Positions 8,400 to 16,594 of a DNA stretch of 64,000 nt are shown piece after piece (the stretch's first letter is position 1; each line of letters starts with the position of its first letter). The notes under the pieces were generated by a model that made no database searches, was not told the origin of the DNA, and was given only the letters and a program-made list of their open reading frames with translations. The translations under genes and the position numbers were made by a program. Source of the DNA: Arenicellales bacterium (GTDB taxonomy: Bacteria; Pseudomonadota; Gammaproteobacteria; Arenicellales; JAJDZL01); assembly GCA_951813075.1 (NCBI GenBank), contig OX638343.1, positions 1,110,149-1,174,148 of the forward strand, in the 5' to 3' direction.

Positions 8400-8541
8400 C
8401 GATACCATGGGTCACCCTGCCGTTCAGCTGACCGATCCCCTTATCGGGCCGGTAGCGGACTTGCACCGCCAAGTCATCCGGCCACCACCACGTGTGCCGG
8501 AATAGCGCCAGTTATGGCGCTGTGCGCCATCGCTGGCGCAC
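8400..8541 (-). mobile_element. Group II intron remnant (5' end, probably class C)
   Basis: On the minus strand the stretch starts with the conserved group II 5' splice pattern GTGCGCC, inside a perfect hairpin GTGCGCCA-GCGA-TGGCGCAC. A second hairpin AGCGCCA-TAAC-TGGCGCT follows, then CGGTGCAAGTCCG, GATAAGGGGATCGGTCAGC, TGAACGGCAGGGTG and CCATGGTATCGCC. This succession resembles the domain I start of class C introns. The 5' end lies about 10 bases after the stem of the porin terminator, and class C introns typically insert behind terminator hairpins. The reverse transcriptase, domains V-VI and 3' end are absent, so it cannot splice. Confidence 0.65.
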
Positions 8542-8550
8542 CACGTAATA

Positions 8551-8576
8551 AAGCGAGGTGCAAACGCACCTCGCTT
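8551..8576 (-). terminator. Rho-independent terminator of the porin gene
   Basis: AAGCGAGGTGC-(loop)-GCACCTCGCTT, an 11-base perfect stem, followed on the minus strand by TATTA within a T-rich run, 28 bases after the porin stop. A worn copy of the same hairpin follows the dead porin near 7190-7210. Confidence 0.8.
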
Positions 8577-8603
8577 CCTCAGAATTACCAGAATCTGATC
8601 AGG

Positions 8604-9566
8604 TCAGAAGTCAACCTGCAACCATACCGCTGTATTAGAAGCCGAAACAATCCCCGAATCCGGGTCATGATGTTCGAATTTCACCGAGGCACCGCCACCC
8701 AGACTTTTGGACAGCCCAAAAGTCCATGGAGTTAGCTCGCTGGAAGAGATGATAGAATTATCGTAGGTTATGCTAATTTTCTCGTTTCTCATCGTGAACA
8801 CATAATTGACCCCTGTGTCCCCGACTCCACCGTGCACTCCGGCGTAGGTGGTCTTCGTATTCCTCGTTGTACAGGTATTAATTGTACAATCACTGTCTGA
8901 CCGGCTATAACCGAGAAACACTGTCATGTCACCAATTCCGAAATTACCTGCGATGTAATTCGAAGACACAGAAGTTATTCCTACATCCGTTGTCCCTACA
9001 TCCGGATGTTTCCGGTGCGCAATTGCGACTGAACCGGTTTCCATCAGACCTCCGAGTGTCGCACCGAAGTTGAATGCGTCTACCGTCTTATCTTCGGATT
9101 GGTCCATGATGGCGTCCGCCTGCAGACTGACATTGCCGACAGAAACCGCATACGACACTGCATTTGAGAACGGCTCACTTATAGTTCTCCATAATCCATA
9201 GTTGCGGTAGAGCGCCTGGTCGACGATCCCGCCAAAGTGGTTGTAGGGGGCGCCCCAGACCTGTCCGATCGTGACGGTGCCGAAACCACCGGAAAGACCG
9301 ACATAGGAAAGCCGTCCGAACAACGGCTCACTGGCATCGGAGGAGTTGATACGTCGCTCGTATCGGAATACCGCCGTCAGGCCCTCGGACACCTCGCTCG
9401 AGCCCTGAATGCCCCAGTGGGAATCGAAATCCACCACGCCAGTATTATTAAGATCATTTGACTCAATTCCAGTTCGGATCGAACCGTACCATGACGTTTG
9501 TGCAAAGACGACCGAGGGCATACTCAATAGTACGCCCAGAAGCGATACGGTTAACACTTTCTTCAT
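8604..9566 (-). CDS. Gram-negative trimeric porin
   Basis: 320 residues with a signal peptide (MKKVLTVSLLGVLLSMPSVVFA, cleavage before Q) and a 16-strand general-porin pattern. It opens TSWYGSIRTGIES, has the conserved SGGFGTVTIGQVW strand and ends in phenylalanine (WLQVDF), the signal for BAM-mediated outer-membrane assembly. I start at 9566, where AGGAG precedes ATG at ideal spacing; an upstream start at 9614 would put 16 residues in front of an otherwise perfect signal peptide. Role: passive diffusion of small hydrophilic solutes. It has its own terminator and two palindromes upstream and is an isolated transcription unit within mobile-element debris. A dead copy lies 0.6 kb downstream. 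Confidence 0.9.
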   Translation of the reverse strand: MKKVLTVSLLGVLLSMPSVVFAQTSWYGSIRTGIESNDLNNTGVVDFDSHWGIQGSSEVSEGLTAVFRYERRINSSDASEPLFGRLSYVGLSGGFGTVTIGQVWGAPYNHFGGIVDQALYRNYGLWRTISEPFSNAVSYAVSVGNVSLQADAIMDQSEDKTVDAFNFGATLGGLMETGSVAIAHRKHPDVGTTDVGITSVSSNYIAGNFGIGDMTVFLGYSRSDSDCTINTCTTRNTKTTYAGVHGGVGDTGVNYVFTMRNEKISITYDNSIISSSELTPWTFGLSKSLGGGASVKFEHHDPDSGIVSASNTAVWLQVDF

Positions 9567-9650
9567 GATTTTCTCCTGAAGCCAATCGCTGAAAATAATT
9601 GTCATATTTGACAATTAGTCACTAATTTTAACCGTAATGCTACGCCAGAC

Positions 9651-9666
9651 TTCACGAATTCGTGAA
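9651..9666. promoter_or_regulatory. 16-base perfect palindrome upstream of the porin gene
   Basis: TTCACGAATTCGTGAA, fully self-complementary, 85-100 bases before the porin start codon. Size and placement fit a dimeric regulator's binding site. Regulator unknown. Confidence 0.4.
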
Positions 9667-9700
9667 AATTACGGTCAAAACATTGCCTGCACGGCATAGG

Positions 9701-9718
9701 TGTTGCAGATATGCAACA
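9701..9718. promoter_or_regulatory. Inverted repeat upstream of the porin gene
   Basis: TGTTGCA-GATA-TGCAACA, a perfect 7-base dyad with a 4-base centre, about 140 bases before the porin start. It may be a second operator, or it may belong to the edge of the neighbouring transposase relic (start 9846). Confidence 0.35.
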
Positions 9719-9845
9719 TCAAGGGTGAATCGGCAGCAGTTCCGAATTCGGAATTTTCTCCTGATCAAGCCCGAATGACACGTTGCACGTCAATGATTGA
9801 TTTGACAGCTGCACAACAGTTTCCAAAATGACATGACTTCAGACC

Positions 9846-10520
9846 ATGGCCATCATGGTCAAAACTGGGATTGACAACCTGCACAGTCAGTTCCGGACAA
9901 CGCCTGGTCCGGGAAAAATCGGTAACACCCGGTTCCGATTTGACGACATCGGCACGGCCGCAGCCGGGGCATGCCTCATGCAGTCGTCGTTTCCCGCCCA
10001 TCAGCGAAAGTTACACGAACGACACGACACCGGCGCCTGCCGCACACTGTTCGGCATGATGCGTTTTCCCACAAACAATCACATCCGCAGCCGTCTTTAG
10101 GCGCTTGATCCGGCGTTCGACTTCGCACTGCAGCAACTTGAGGACGCTCAGGGACTCAAATCTTTCCGGCAGACCGATGACCGGCTGCCGACCGCACTGG
10201 ACGGCTGTGATTTCATCTTCACCGCAATGCCCTCCTCGCATCCGATACTGCATGATTATCTTTACGGACTGCGGGCAGGTCAGCATGGATTGTCCAGTGT
10301 GCTGCTTGCGCTGAATCTGATCGCCCTTGCTTTCCATGCCACCTGCGATCAGCTGTGCGAGATCTGGCACAAGTCACGCGAGGTGTCTTCCAGACACCAT
10401 CGGTTGTTCGTGGCAATGGATTTTCTTAACAACTACGCAATGTTCGACAACTGGCACCAGCGCCCGTCTGAGATTCTCCCGGTCCAAGACCGATCCTGGC
10501 CGACCGCTTTTCCAATGTAA
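9846..10520 (+). pseudogene. Internally deleted transposase (ISNCY-like)
   Basis: A single plus-strand frame interrupted once by TAG at 10098-10100. Before it: FDDIGTAAAGACLMQSSFP, AHQRKLHERHDTGACRTLF, GMMRFPTNNHIRSRL; after it: ALDPAFDFALQQLEDAQGL, TALDGCDFIFTAMPSSHPIL, then GQHGLSSVLLALNLIALAFH and a C-terminal MDFLNNYAMFDNWHQ. I recognise the start, the FIF-SHP element and the C-terminal helices of a roughly 430-450-residue transposase family. The catalytic centre between ALDG and FIF is deleted, leaving about half the normal length. The element cannot transpose. Exact IS family uncertain. Confidence 0.7.
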
Positions 10521-10530
10521 ATAACAAGGC

Positions 10531-10860
10531 GTTGACTACCATGATGATCTCATACCGGAACTGCTGGCCCGAATTTGCGTGACAAAAAATTTTCCTGACC
10601 CGCCCAAATTCTCGAGTCTATAGTATTTTCGACAGGAACTGATTGAGATCGGAGTTGTCGACACTCTGAAAGAATTCCTGAGTCTCTGAATCTACGATAA
10701 TCCGTCCACCTGACATGTACAGCATTCGATCCGAAACTTCCTTCGCGAATCCCATCTCGTGAGTAACGATGAGCATTGTCATCCCTGATTCTGCAAGTTC
10801 GCGTATTACATCCAGCACCTCAGCAACCATCTCCGGGTCCAGCGCGGATGTCGGCTCATC
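10531..10860. repeat. Direct repeat, right copy (intact ATPase 3' end)
   Basis: Source-side partner of 6669-6999, covering about 90 bases downstream of the ATPase stop and its last 80 codons. Same orientation as the left copy, with near identity towards 10860 and more divergence towards 10531. Confidence 0.8.
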
Positions 10861-11370
10861 AAATAGCATCGCTTTTGGCTGCATCGCCAGAGCACGAGCA
10901 ATCGCCACTCGCTGCTGCTGGCCACCTGACAGATGATTCGGATACTTCGCGATCTGCTCTGCGATCCCTACCCTCCGCAAAAGATTTTCTGCCAGTTCAT
11001 TGGCATTCTCGGTGGACATTTTTCGTGACATCCGTGGCGCAAATGTGACGTTTTCCCGAATCGACATGTGCTCGAACAGGTTGAACTGTTGAAACACCAT
11101 TCCGACTTCGCGACGAATATCCTCAACATCCTTTCTGCTACCGGGCAACTTGATCTGATCGATCTGAATCTCGCCACTGTCGATTGGCTCAAGCGCATTC
11201 AGTACTCGTAACAAAGTTGACTTGCCGCCGCCCGAAGGCCCGACAATACATACTATTTCTCCCGCTTCGATGTCAATTGATATCTCGTCCAGTGCCTTGA
11301 AGTTTCCGAAGTATTTGGAAACACCACGACAATGGATGAAGGGGTTTTCAGCTGCTTGACCGGCACTCAT
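10618..11370 (-). CDS. Polar amino acid ABC transporter ATP-binding protein
   Basis: 250 residues, a complete GlnQ-type ATPase: Walker A GPSGGGKST (44-52), Q-loop VFQQFNLF, ABC signature LSGGQQQR, Walker B AMLFDEPTS, and the H-loop [10 protein letters not shown]. It powers import by the two permeases encoded immediately upstream (17-base gap). Its natural substrate-binding partner is probably the protein at 5756-6541, now separated by mobile-element remains. A 3' fragment of this gene is duplicated at 6765-6999. The C-terminus is intact (DNSDLNQFLSKIL). Confidence 0.95.
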   Translation of the reverse strand: MSAGQAAENPFIHCRGVSKYFGNFKALDEISIDIEAGEIVCIVGPSGGGKSTLLRVLNALEPIDSGEIQIDQIKLPGSRKDVEDIRREVGMVFQQFNLFEHMSIRENVTFAPRMSRKMSTENANELAENLLRRVGIAEQIAKYPNHLSGGQQQRVAIARALAMQPKAMLFDEPTSALDPEMVAEVLDVIRELAESGMTMLIVTHEMGFAKEVSDRMLYMSGGRIIVDSETQEFFQSVDNSDLNQFLSKIL

Positions 11371-11387
11371 AAGAATTCACATCCGAT

Positions 11388-12053
11388 TCAGTGACCAGTT
11401 CGCTGCAATAATTTCTTTTCTGACCTTCGAGCCCACACGCTGAAGGGGAAGATTAAAATGAAATAAAGAACCGCAATAGCCGAAAGAAACTCAAAGTAAC
11501 TGAGTGTTTTTGCACCGAGTATGCTGGCGACATACGCCATTTCTGCTACCGCAATGGCCGACAGTAGACTGGTTGCCTTCAGTAGTTCGGTCAAAAAATT
11601 CACGAAAGCCGGCATCATCCGGCGAATCGCTGGTGGAATGATAATTTTGCGCCAGATATGTAATCGCGGAATCGCCAGTGCGTGCGCCGCATCGACCTGG
11701 CCACGAGGTACGGCGAGTACACCAGCACGAAATATTTCGGCAAGGTATGCACCGCTAAAAAGAGAAAGTGCAATCACCCCACAAGCTTCGCTTGAAATTC
11801 GCACAGACAGCAACAATGGTAAACAGGAATATACCCAGAATATCAATACCACTTCGGGAATTGTTCTGAAGAAATCAATAAACGCAATAGAGAGACGATA
11901 CGCACCACCCTGTCCGCTTAATTTTCCAAGACATGCGATCATACCCAGCACAATCCCGATGATCAACGAAATGGCGGAAATTACGATCGTAACGCCGAAC
12001 GCTTGCAGCAATTCCGGACCGTAGCGGATCAACTGGTCCCATTCAAATCTCAT
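11388..12053 (-). CDS. Amino acid ABC transporter permease
   Basis: 221 residues, a HisM/GltK-type inner-membrane permease with about five hydrophobic segments. The cytoplasmic EAA loop that docks on the ATPase reads VDAAHALAIPRLHIWRKI followed by IIPPAIRRM, close to the family pattern. Its start codon overlaps the stop of the other permease (TGATG), so the two are translationally coupled and probably form a heterodimer. The ATPase gene follows after 17 bases. Confidence 0.92.
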   Translation of the reverse strand: MRFEWDQLIRYGPELLQAFGVTIVISAISLIIGIVLGMIACLGKLSGQGGAYRLSIAFIDFFRTIPEVVLIFWVYSCLPLLLSVRISSEACGVIALSLFSGAYLAEIFRAGVLAVPRGQVDAAHALAIPRLHIWRKIIIPPAIRRMMPAFVNFLTELLKATSLLSAIAVAEMAYVASILGAKTLSYFEFLSAIAVLYFILIFPFSVWARRSEKKLLQRTGH

Positions 12054-12814
12054 CAGCGTTCCCTTTTTTGCAGGTAATATTCGACACGCAAGGTTCCCTT
12101 GCTCATCAAATATCCGACAACAAAATAAATTACTGCGATCGAACTGAAAAGTTCAACAGGTTTGAAAGTGACGTTGCTTATCCTGTTCGTCACAGTCATC
12201 AATTCGCTCACGTGCAGTATTGACAGAATTGCTGTACCCTTGAAGAAACTGATCGTCAGATTGACCAGGGGTGGAATCATCGTACGAAGCGCAGGCGGAA
12301 GTATTACACGTGTCCAACGAATTCTCGCTGGTAGAGCCAGAGAGTATGCTGCTTCCCACTGGCCTTTCGGTACCGATTCAATTCCGGCGCGAACTATTTC
12401 CGTGAAATAGGCACTAGCCTGCAAGGTGATTCCGATTACGCCGCTTTCCAGCGCCGTCGTGTTGATGCCTGTAACAAGTGGCAGCGCAAAATGAATCCAA
12501 ATCAGCTGAACAAGGAGCGGTGTGTTGCGCCAGATCTCGACAAACGCGGTTACTATCCAACGAAGAGGGGCAAATCCAGACTGACTTGCTATGGCGAGAA
12601 CCGTACCGGCGAAAAGACCCAGTACCGCTGCACATGCAGTCAATGCCAAAGTCAGCATCAAGCCTTTCAGCAGTACCATCCGATACTCCCAAACAACGGA
12701 AAAATCCAACGAGAGAAGCAGATTCCAGTTGAGGAAGTAGGCGGCGAAACCGATCACCCCAAGCAGCACGATCGGAAACCACATCCTGGCAGCGAACTGA
12801 TTCAATGACACCAC
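12053..12814 (-). CDS. Amino acid ABC transporter permease
   Basis: 253 residues and the first gene of the transporter operon. Hydrophobic segments begin near residue 12, later than in its partner because of an extra N-terminal helix. The EAA loop reads WEAAYSLALPARIRWTRVIL. Start codon is GTG at 12814 (a second GTG follows immediately); the ribosome site is weak. With the 11388 permease it forms the channel for a polar amino-acid-like substrate, likely the ligand bound by the protein at 5756. Confidence 0.92.
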   Translation of the reverse strand: MVSLNQFAARMWFPIVLLGVIGFAAYFLNWNLLLSLDFSVVWEYRMVLLKGLMLTLALTACAAVLGLFAGTVLAIASQSGFAPLRWIVTAFVEIWRNTPLLVQLIWIHFALPLVTGINTTALESGVIGITLQASAYFTEIVRAGIESVPKGQWEAAYSLALPARIRWTRVILPPALRTMIPPLVNLTISFFKGTAILSILHVSELMTVTNRISNVTFKPVELFSSIAVIYFVVGYLMSKGTLRVEYYLQKRER

Positions 12815-13053
12815 CCGAGTAAAAGGTAACTCAGTTATCGTCTAAAATAAAATTGATGTGGTTATATCAACACATCGCGTCCAACAATAATACCTGCCAT
12901 TGAAATAGAATTCCTGAAAATCGGCTAAGGAACAATTTGTTCAAGTTTCGAATCGATACCCTTTCAATCTTGTTTCGATCAGAGAACAGACTATGCAAAT
13001 AAACGAAATCACGATCAAAAATCGAAATCCGTACTGACAGGCTATTTAGTGCA
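12815..13053. other. Divergent intergenic region, transporter operon / NRDE gene
   Basis: 239 bases without a gene; AT-rich, and expected to hold promoters for the minus-strand transporter operon and the plus-strand NRDE gene. I see no strong -35/-10 pair or dyad. Confidence 0.4.
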
Positions 13054-13830
13054 ATGTGTGTCATCATTTTCGCTCTCAGGAAGAACAAACAGTATCCCTT
13101 CATAGTCGCGGCCAATCGGGACGAATACTACAACCGACCGACCATTGTTGCTGACTATTGGCCAGACCTGCCGGAGATTATCGCGGGTCGAGACAAACAA
13201 GCCGGCGGAACCTGGTTGGGCTTGAGCCTTACAGGACGATTCGCTGCAATTACCAATCACTATGAACCCGATTCTCACAACCGCAAACTCCAAAGTCGGG
13301 GAGAACTGGTTAGTAATTTCCTCGTTACCAATGGGAATTTGGATGAATATTCCCGCCAGCTTCATCAAACACAAAAAAACTACAACGGCTATGGATTAAT
13401 TTTCGGCAATTTCTCTCATTTGCGATATCAGACAAACAGAGACGGCCAAATTGTGGATATCACCAAAGGAGTGCATGGGTTGAGCAACCATTTATTGAAC
13501 ACACCCTGGCCGAGAGTGGAAGAGGGTAAGCGGAAACTGTTGGAAATCGCCCAATCTGAAGATCAGCTTGAGGCAGATCAGATTTTTGAGATCCTCCTGG
13601 ACTGCAACGCATCCGGCCCGAATAATTCTGAAGAAATTATTTCAAACCTTGATCAGACAATCAATCCTGCACAGATGCCCATATTCATTCGCCTGAACGA
13701 CTACGGTACCCGAAGCTCATCCGTCATTCTCGTCGACCGTAATGGAATGGTTACCTTTGAGGAAAGGACATTCGCTCCGTCTTCAAGAAAGATTGTGGCT
13801 CAACGCAAATTTGAATTTAAAGTTGCGTGA
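13054..13830 (+). CDS. NRDE family protein (TANGO2-like)
   Basis: 258 residues beginning MCVIIFALRKN and carrying the name-giving AANRDE motif about 20 residues in, then GGTWLGLSLTGRFAAITN. This is the N-terminal nucleophile-like fold shared with eukaryotic TANGO2; Cys2 would be the candidate nucleophile after Met removal. No signal peptide, so cytoplasmic. TANGO2 relatives have been linked to haem and lipid handling, but no activity is established for bacterial members. Convergent with relA, 18 bases apart. Confidence 0.85.
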   Translation: MCVIIFALRKNKQYPFIVAANRDEYYNRPTIVADYWPDLPEIIAGRDKQAGGTWLGLSLTGRFAAITNHYEPDSHNRKLQSRGELVSNFLVTNGNLDEYSRQLHQTQKNYNGYGLIFGNFSHLRYQTNRDGQIVDITKGVHGLSNHLLNTPWPRVEEGKRKLLEIAQSEDQLEADQIFEILLDCNASGPNNSEEIISNLDQTINPAQMPIFIRLNDYGTRSSSVILVDRNGMVTFEERTFAPSSRKIVAQRKFEFKVA

Positions 13831-13848
13831 AAGCCTTTCCTGTTGTTG

Positions 13849-15996
13849 TCAACCGCGTAGCCGATTAACTTTCAGAACCCTATCGATCCGGCGAAGCCGA
13901 GCCAATGTCTTTTTCAGGTCTTCAGCACTTTCGACTTCCACGCTCAGGTAAATCTTGCCGAGTTCCTGATTCTTGATCCGAACTGCATTCACACTAAGCA
14001 ATTCCAATCCGAGTTGTGTAATCGCAGTGGTTATGTCCTGCAACAGTTCAGGGCGCCCTTCAGCAATCATTTCAATATCGACTGGACGCTTTGAGAATTT
14101 ATCAAATTCCCAGTTTACGGCAACCAGTCGCTCCGGATGATTTTCAAGCATTCGTTTTATGTTTCCACAATCTGGTCGATGAATCGTAATGCCTCGAGAG
14201 ACAGTCACATAGCCTATCACGTCATCACCTGGCAAGGGATCACAGCATGAGGCATAACGTGTCAGAAGTTCCCCCACACCTAAAACTGACAACGGTAACG
14301 TCATTGATTCCGATTTGCGCGGGTGTTTGGGGGCCACTGTAACGGGTTCAATCTCTTCGGATAGCTTGGTAATCAGGCTGGTAACAGCATGAGCAGGCTT
14401 CAGTTCCTTCATTCCAATTGCCGTCAGCAAATCCTGGCTATGTCTGAATCCGTTGTCGCCTGCAAGTTTTTCGAGGTTGACTTTGGTTAGCCCATGGCGG
14501 TTGAACTCTTTCTCAAGCAACAATTTACCCTGCGTCTGATATCGGCCATATTCTTCATGTTTGAACCACCGGCGAATTCGGCCTTGCGCTCTGGACGTGA
14601 CTGTATAACCTTCATTTGAATTCAGCCAGTCGCGGCTCGGACCACCCGATTTAATAGTACGTATCTCGACCCAGTCACCGTTTCGCAACACATAGGTCAG
14701 CGGTACGATTCGCCCGTTAACCATCGCTCCCCGACAACGATGTCCGACTTCCGTATGAACGGCATAGGCAAAATCGATCGGAGTCGATCCCAAGGGTAAC
14801 TCGATGACATTGCCTAGTGGAGTAAAAGCGAAGACGGTTTCTGCAGAATTGTCGACTGGCATGGAGTCGTCGTCCTTTGAACCGAATATTTCCTCTTTCC
14901 AATCGAGAATCTGTCGTAGCAATCTGACTTTTCGATCCTGGTATTCACTGAGTTTGGCGTTTTCTTTGTACTTCCAGTGCGCGGCGACACCAAATTCACA
15001 GTCGTTGTGCATTTCAACTGTTCGTATCTGCACTTCCACAGTCTTTGAAGCCGGACCATTTACCGCAGTATGCAAGGAACGATATCCGTTTGGTTTTGGC
15101 ACAGCAATATAGTCATCAAATTCACCTTCGACTGCCGCCCATGACGCGTGCACCGCACCCAGAGCCAAGTAGCATGAAGCGACGTCGTTTACGAGAATTC
15201 GAACTGCACGCACATCAAACAAGCGTTCGAGATTCAGCCCTTTATTCTGTAGTTTGTTCCAAATTCCGTACAGATGTTTGGCCCGTCCATTCACTGTCGC
15301 TTTGATGTTTGAACGATCCATCAGTGTTTGTAACTCAGCAACAAACCTGACAATATATTTTTCTCGCTCGGTCCGACGCTCATCAACCTGTCGTGCAATG
15401 CGGTCAAATTCCGGGCGATTCAGGTATTTGAAAGAAAGATCCTCCAATTCCCACTTCAACCTCCAGATTCCGAGTTTGTTTGCCAATGGCGTATAGACCG
15501 ACAGCATCTGTTGCGCCATCGCGGTTTTCTCGACCTCCGACAAATTCTTGGCATCTCTCATCCTTACCAAGAGTTCAGCAAGATGTATCACAACCACTCG
15601 AGGGTCATCGATCATGGCGACCAGAATTCTGCTCAAGTCGATTTTGCGTGATGACCTGGACTTTATGTTACCGCTCTCGACAGCCAGTGAAATACTATCC
15701 AACTGAGATGCGCTCTCATACAACCGTCGGATGGAGAAGCTAAATCGTTTCCCAATGCGCTCCATATTTGGTTCCGCAATTGAGCGCACACCCCTTAGCA
15801 CCGCAATAACAGCCATTTCCCAGTCGGCTTCAGCCTCCGCTAGTAATGCGATCACATCAATAGGAACGTCGCTTGCGTCGACCAAGTCCAATCCATATTT
15901 TTCAATCACCTCCGTGATTACATCACGGCCAATATTGTTATCCGCCAGATGCCATCGCTTCTGCGTGTTGAATTCTTGTACCAATGCCTCAATCAT
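13849..15996 (-). CDS. relA: GTP pyrophosphokinase RelA
   Basis: 715 residues, the ribosome-dependent (p)ppGpp synthetase of the stringent response. The N-terminal region (about 25-175) has the hydrolase-domain helices but lacks the HDxxED residues, so it is RelA-type, not bifunctional SpoT. The synthetase domain carries EFDDYIAVPKPNGYRSLH (the acidic ExDD form typical of RelA) and VEVQIRTVEMHNDCEFGVA. Then come TGS (VFAFTPLGNVIELPLGSTP), a helical and zinc-finger-like region with CCDPLPGDDVIGY, and a C-terminal ACT domain from about 640. Length is close to the usual 740. A 598-base AT-rich region lies upstream. Confidence 0.95.
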   Translation of the reverse strand: MIEALVQEFNTQKRWHLADNNIGRDVITEVIEKYGLDLVDASDVPIDVIALLAEAEADWEMAVIAVLRGVRSIAEPNMERIGKRFSFSIRRLYESASQLDSISLAVESGNIKSRSSRKIDLSRILVAMIDDPRVVVIHLAELLVRMRDAKNLSEVEKTAMAQQMLSVYTPLANKLGIWRLKWELEDLSFKYLNRPEFDRIARQVDERRTEREKYIVRFVAELQTLMDRSNIKATVNGRAKHLYGIWNKLQNKGLNLERLFDVRAVRILVNDVASCYLALGAVHASWAAVEGEFDDYIAVPKPNGYRSLHTAVNGPASKTVEVQIRTVEMHNDCEFGVAAHWKYKENAKLSEYQDRKVRLLRQILDWKEEIFGSKDDDSMPVDNSAETVFAFTPLGNVIELPLGSTPIDFAYAVHTEVGHRCRGAMVNGRIVPLTYVLRNGDWVEIRTIKSGGPSRDWLNSNEGYTVTSRAQGRIRRWFKHEEYGRYQTQGKLLLEKEFNRHGLTKVNLEKLAGDNGFRHSQDLLTAIGMKELKPAHAVTSLITKLSEEIEPVTVAPKHPRKSESMTLPLSVLGVGELLTRYASCCDPLPGDDVIGYVTVSRGITIHRPDCGNIKRMLENHPERLVAVNWEFDKFSKRPVDIEMIAEGRPELLQDITTAITQLGLELLSVNAVRIKNQELGKIYLSVEVESAEDLKKTLARLRRIDRVLKVNRLRG

Positions 15997-16477
15997 TACG
16001 AATTAACGTTTTTCTCTCTAAATTCAAAAAGATATACACATAAATCATTCGGTCGGCAATATCGGATGCACGAATTCACCAATTCAAATACATCCTGGCG
16101 ACCGATCTCAATGCTCATAAGCAGGAATTTAATTTCGGTTTCCACTGATTTGTTAACGATCATTTACGACATGCTGACTGCAGATGAAAAGAACCTGTAC
16201 GAAGTGTCAATGTGAAGCTCAATGAACTATGAGAGTGGTAAAAAATTGTTCAGTCTGAAACTTCCTATTATTTCAACAGATAACAAAGTTGTATACAAAC
16301 TTTTGAACAAAAATTGTCAATAAATAACCGGTTGAATTTTTTCGCTACAAATTTGCTTCAATCTACCAGACGACGCAATCGCTTCATATTTCAAACCGAT
16401 TCAGTTCAAAGCGTTCCAGCTAATGGCAATGTAATAGATTCAATCATAATTTACCCGATTTTTCTAAATCTGTGCAC

Positions 16478-16505
16478 TTGACAAATTTTTGATTGAAACT
16501 ATATT
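16478..16505 (+). promoter_or_regulatory. Sigma70-type promoter P1 of the sulfurtransferase gene
   Basis: TTGACA at 16478-16483, a 16-base AT-rich spacer, and TATATT at 16500-16505. Predicted transcript start near 16512, giving a leader of about 80 bases. Confidence 0.6.
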
Positions 16506-16525
16506 AAAAGACATTCCATTCCAAA

Positions 16526-16554
16526 TTGACAAAAATATTTTGATTAATTAAAAT
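16526..16554 (+). promoter_or_regulatory. Sigma70-type promoter P2 of the sulfurtransferase gene
   Basis: TTGACA at 16526-16531, an ideal 17-base spacer, and TAAAAT at 16549-16554. Predicted start near 16561, about 34 bases before the ATG. Matches the consensus better than most promoters in the window. Confidence 0.65.
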
Positions 16555-16594
16555 CTTTTTTTCGGTTTTTCACAAATTAAGGGAAAATATTGCA

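Larger units (their letters stand above)
15997..16594. other. Long AT-rich divergent intergenic region
   Basis: 598 bases between relA and the sulfurtransferase gene with no convincing gene: short frames present on the plus strand have no ribosome site or family likeness. The right half is strongly AT-rich and holds two good plus-strand promoters (listed separately). A promoter for relA must lie in the left half, but I could not pick it. Confidence 0.5.

Noticed and set aside
9765..10001. Minus-strand frame with CPGCG, looking like a zinc ribbon protein
   Set aside because: It is antisense to the transposase relic, whose plus-strand frame shows family blocks on both sides; the CxxC match is accidental.
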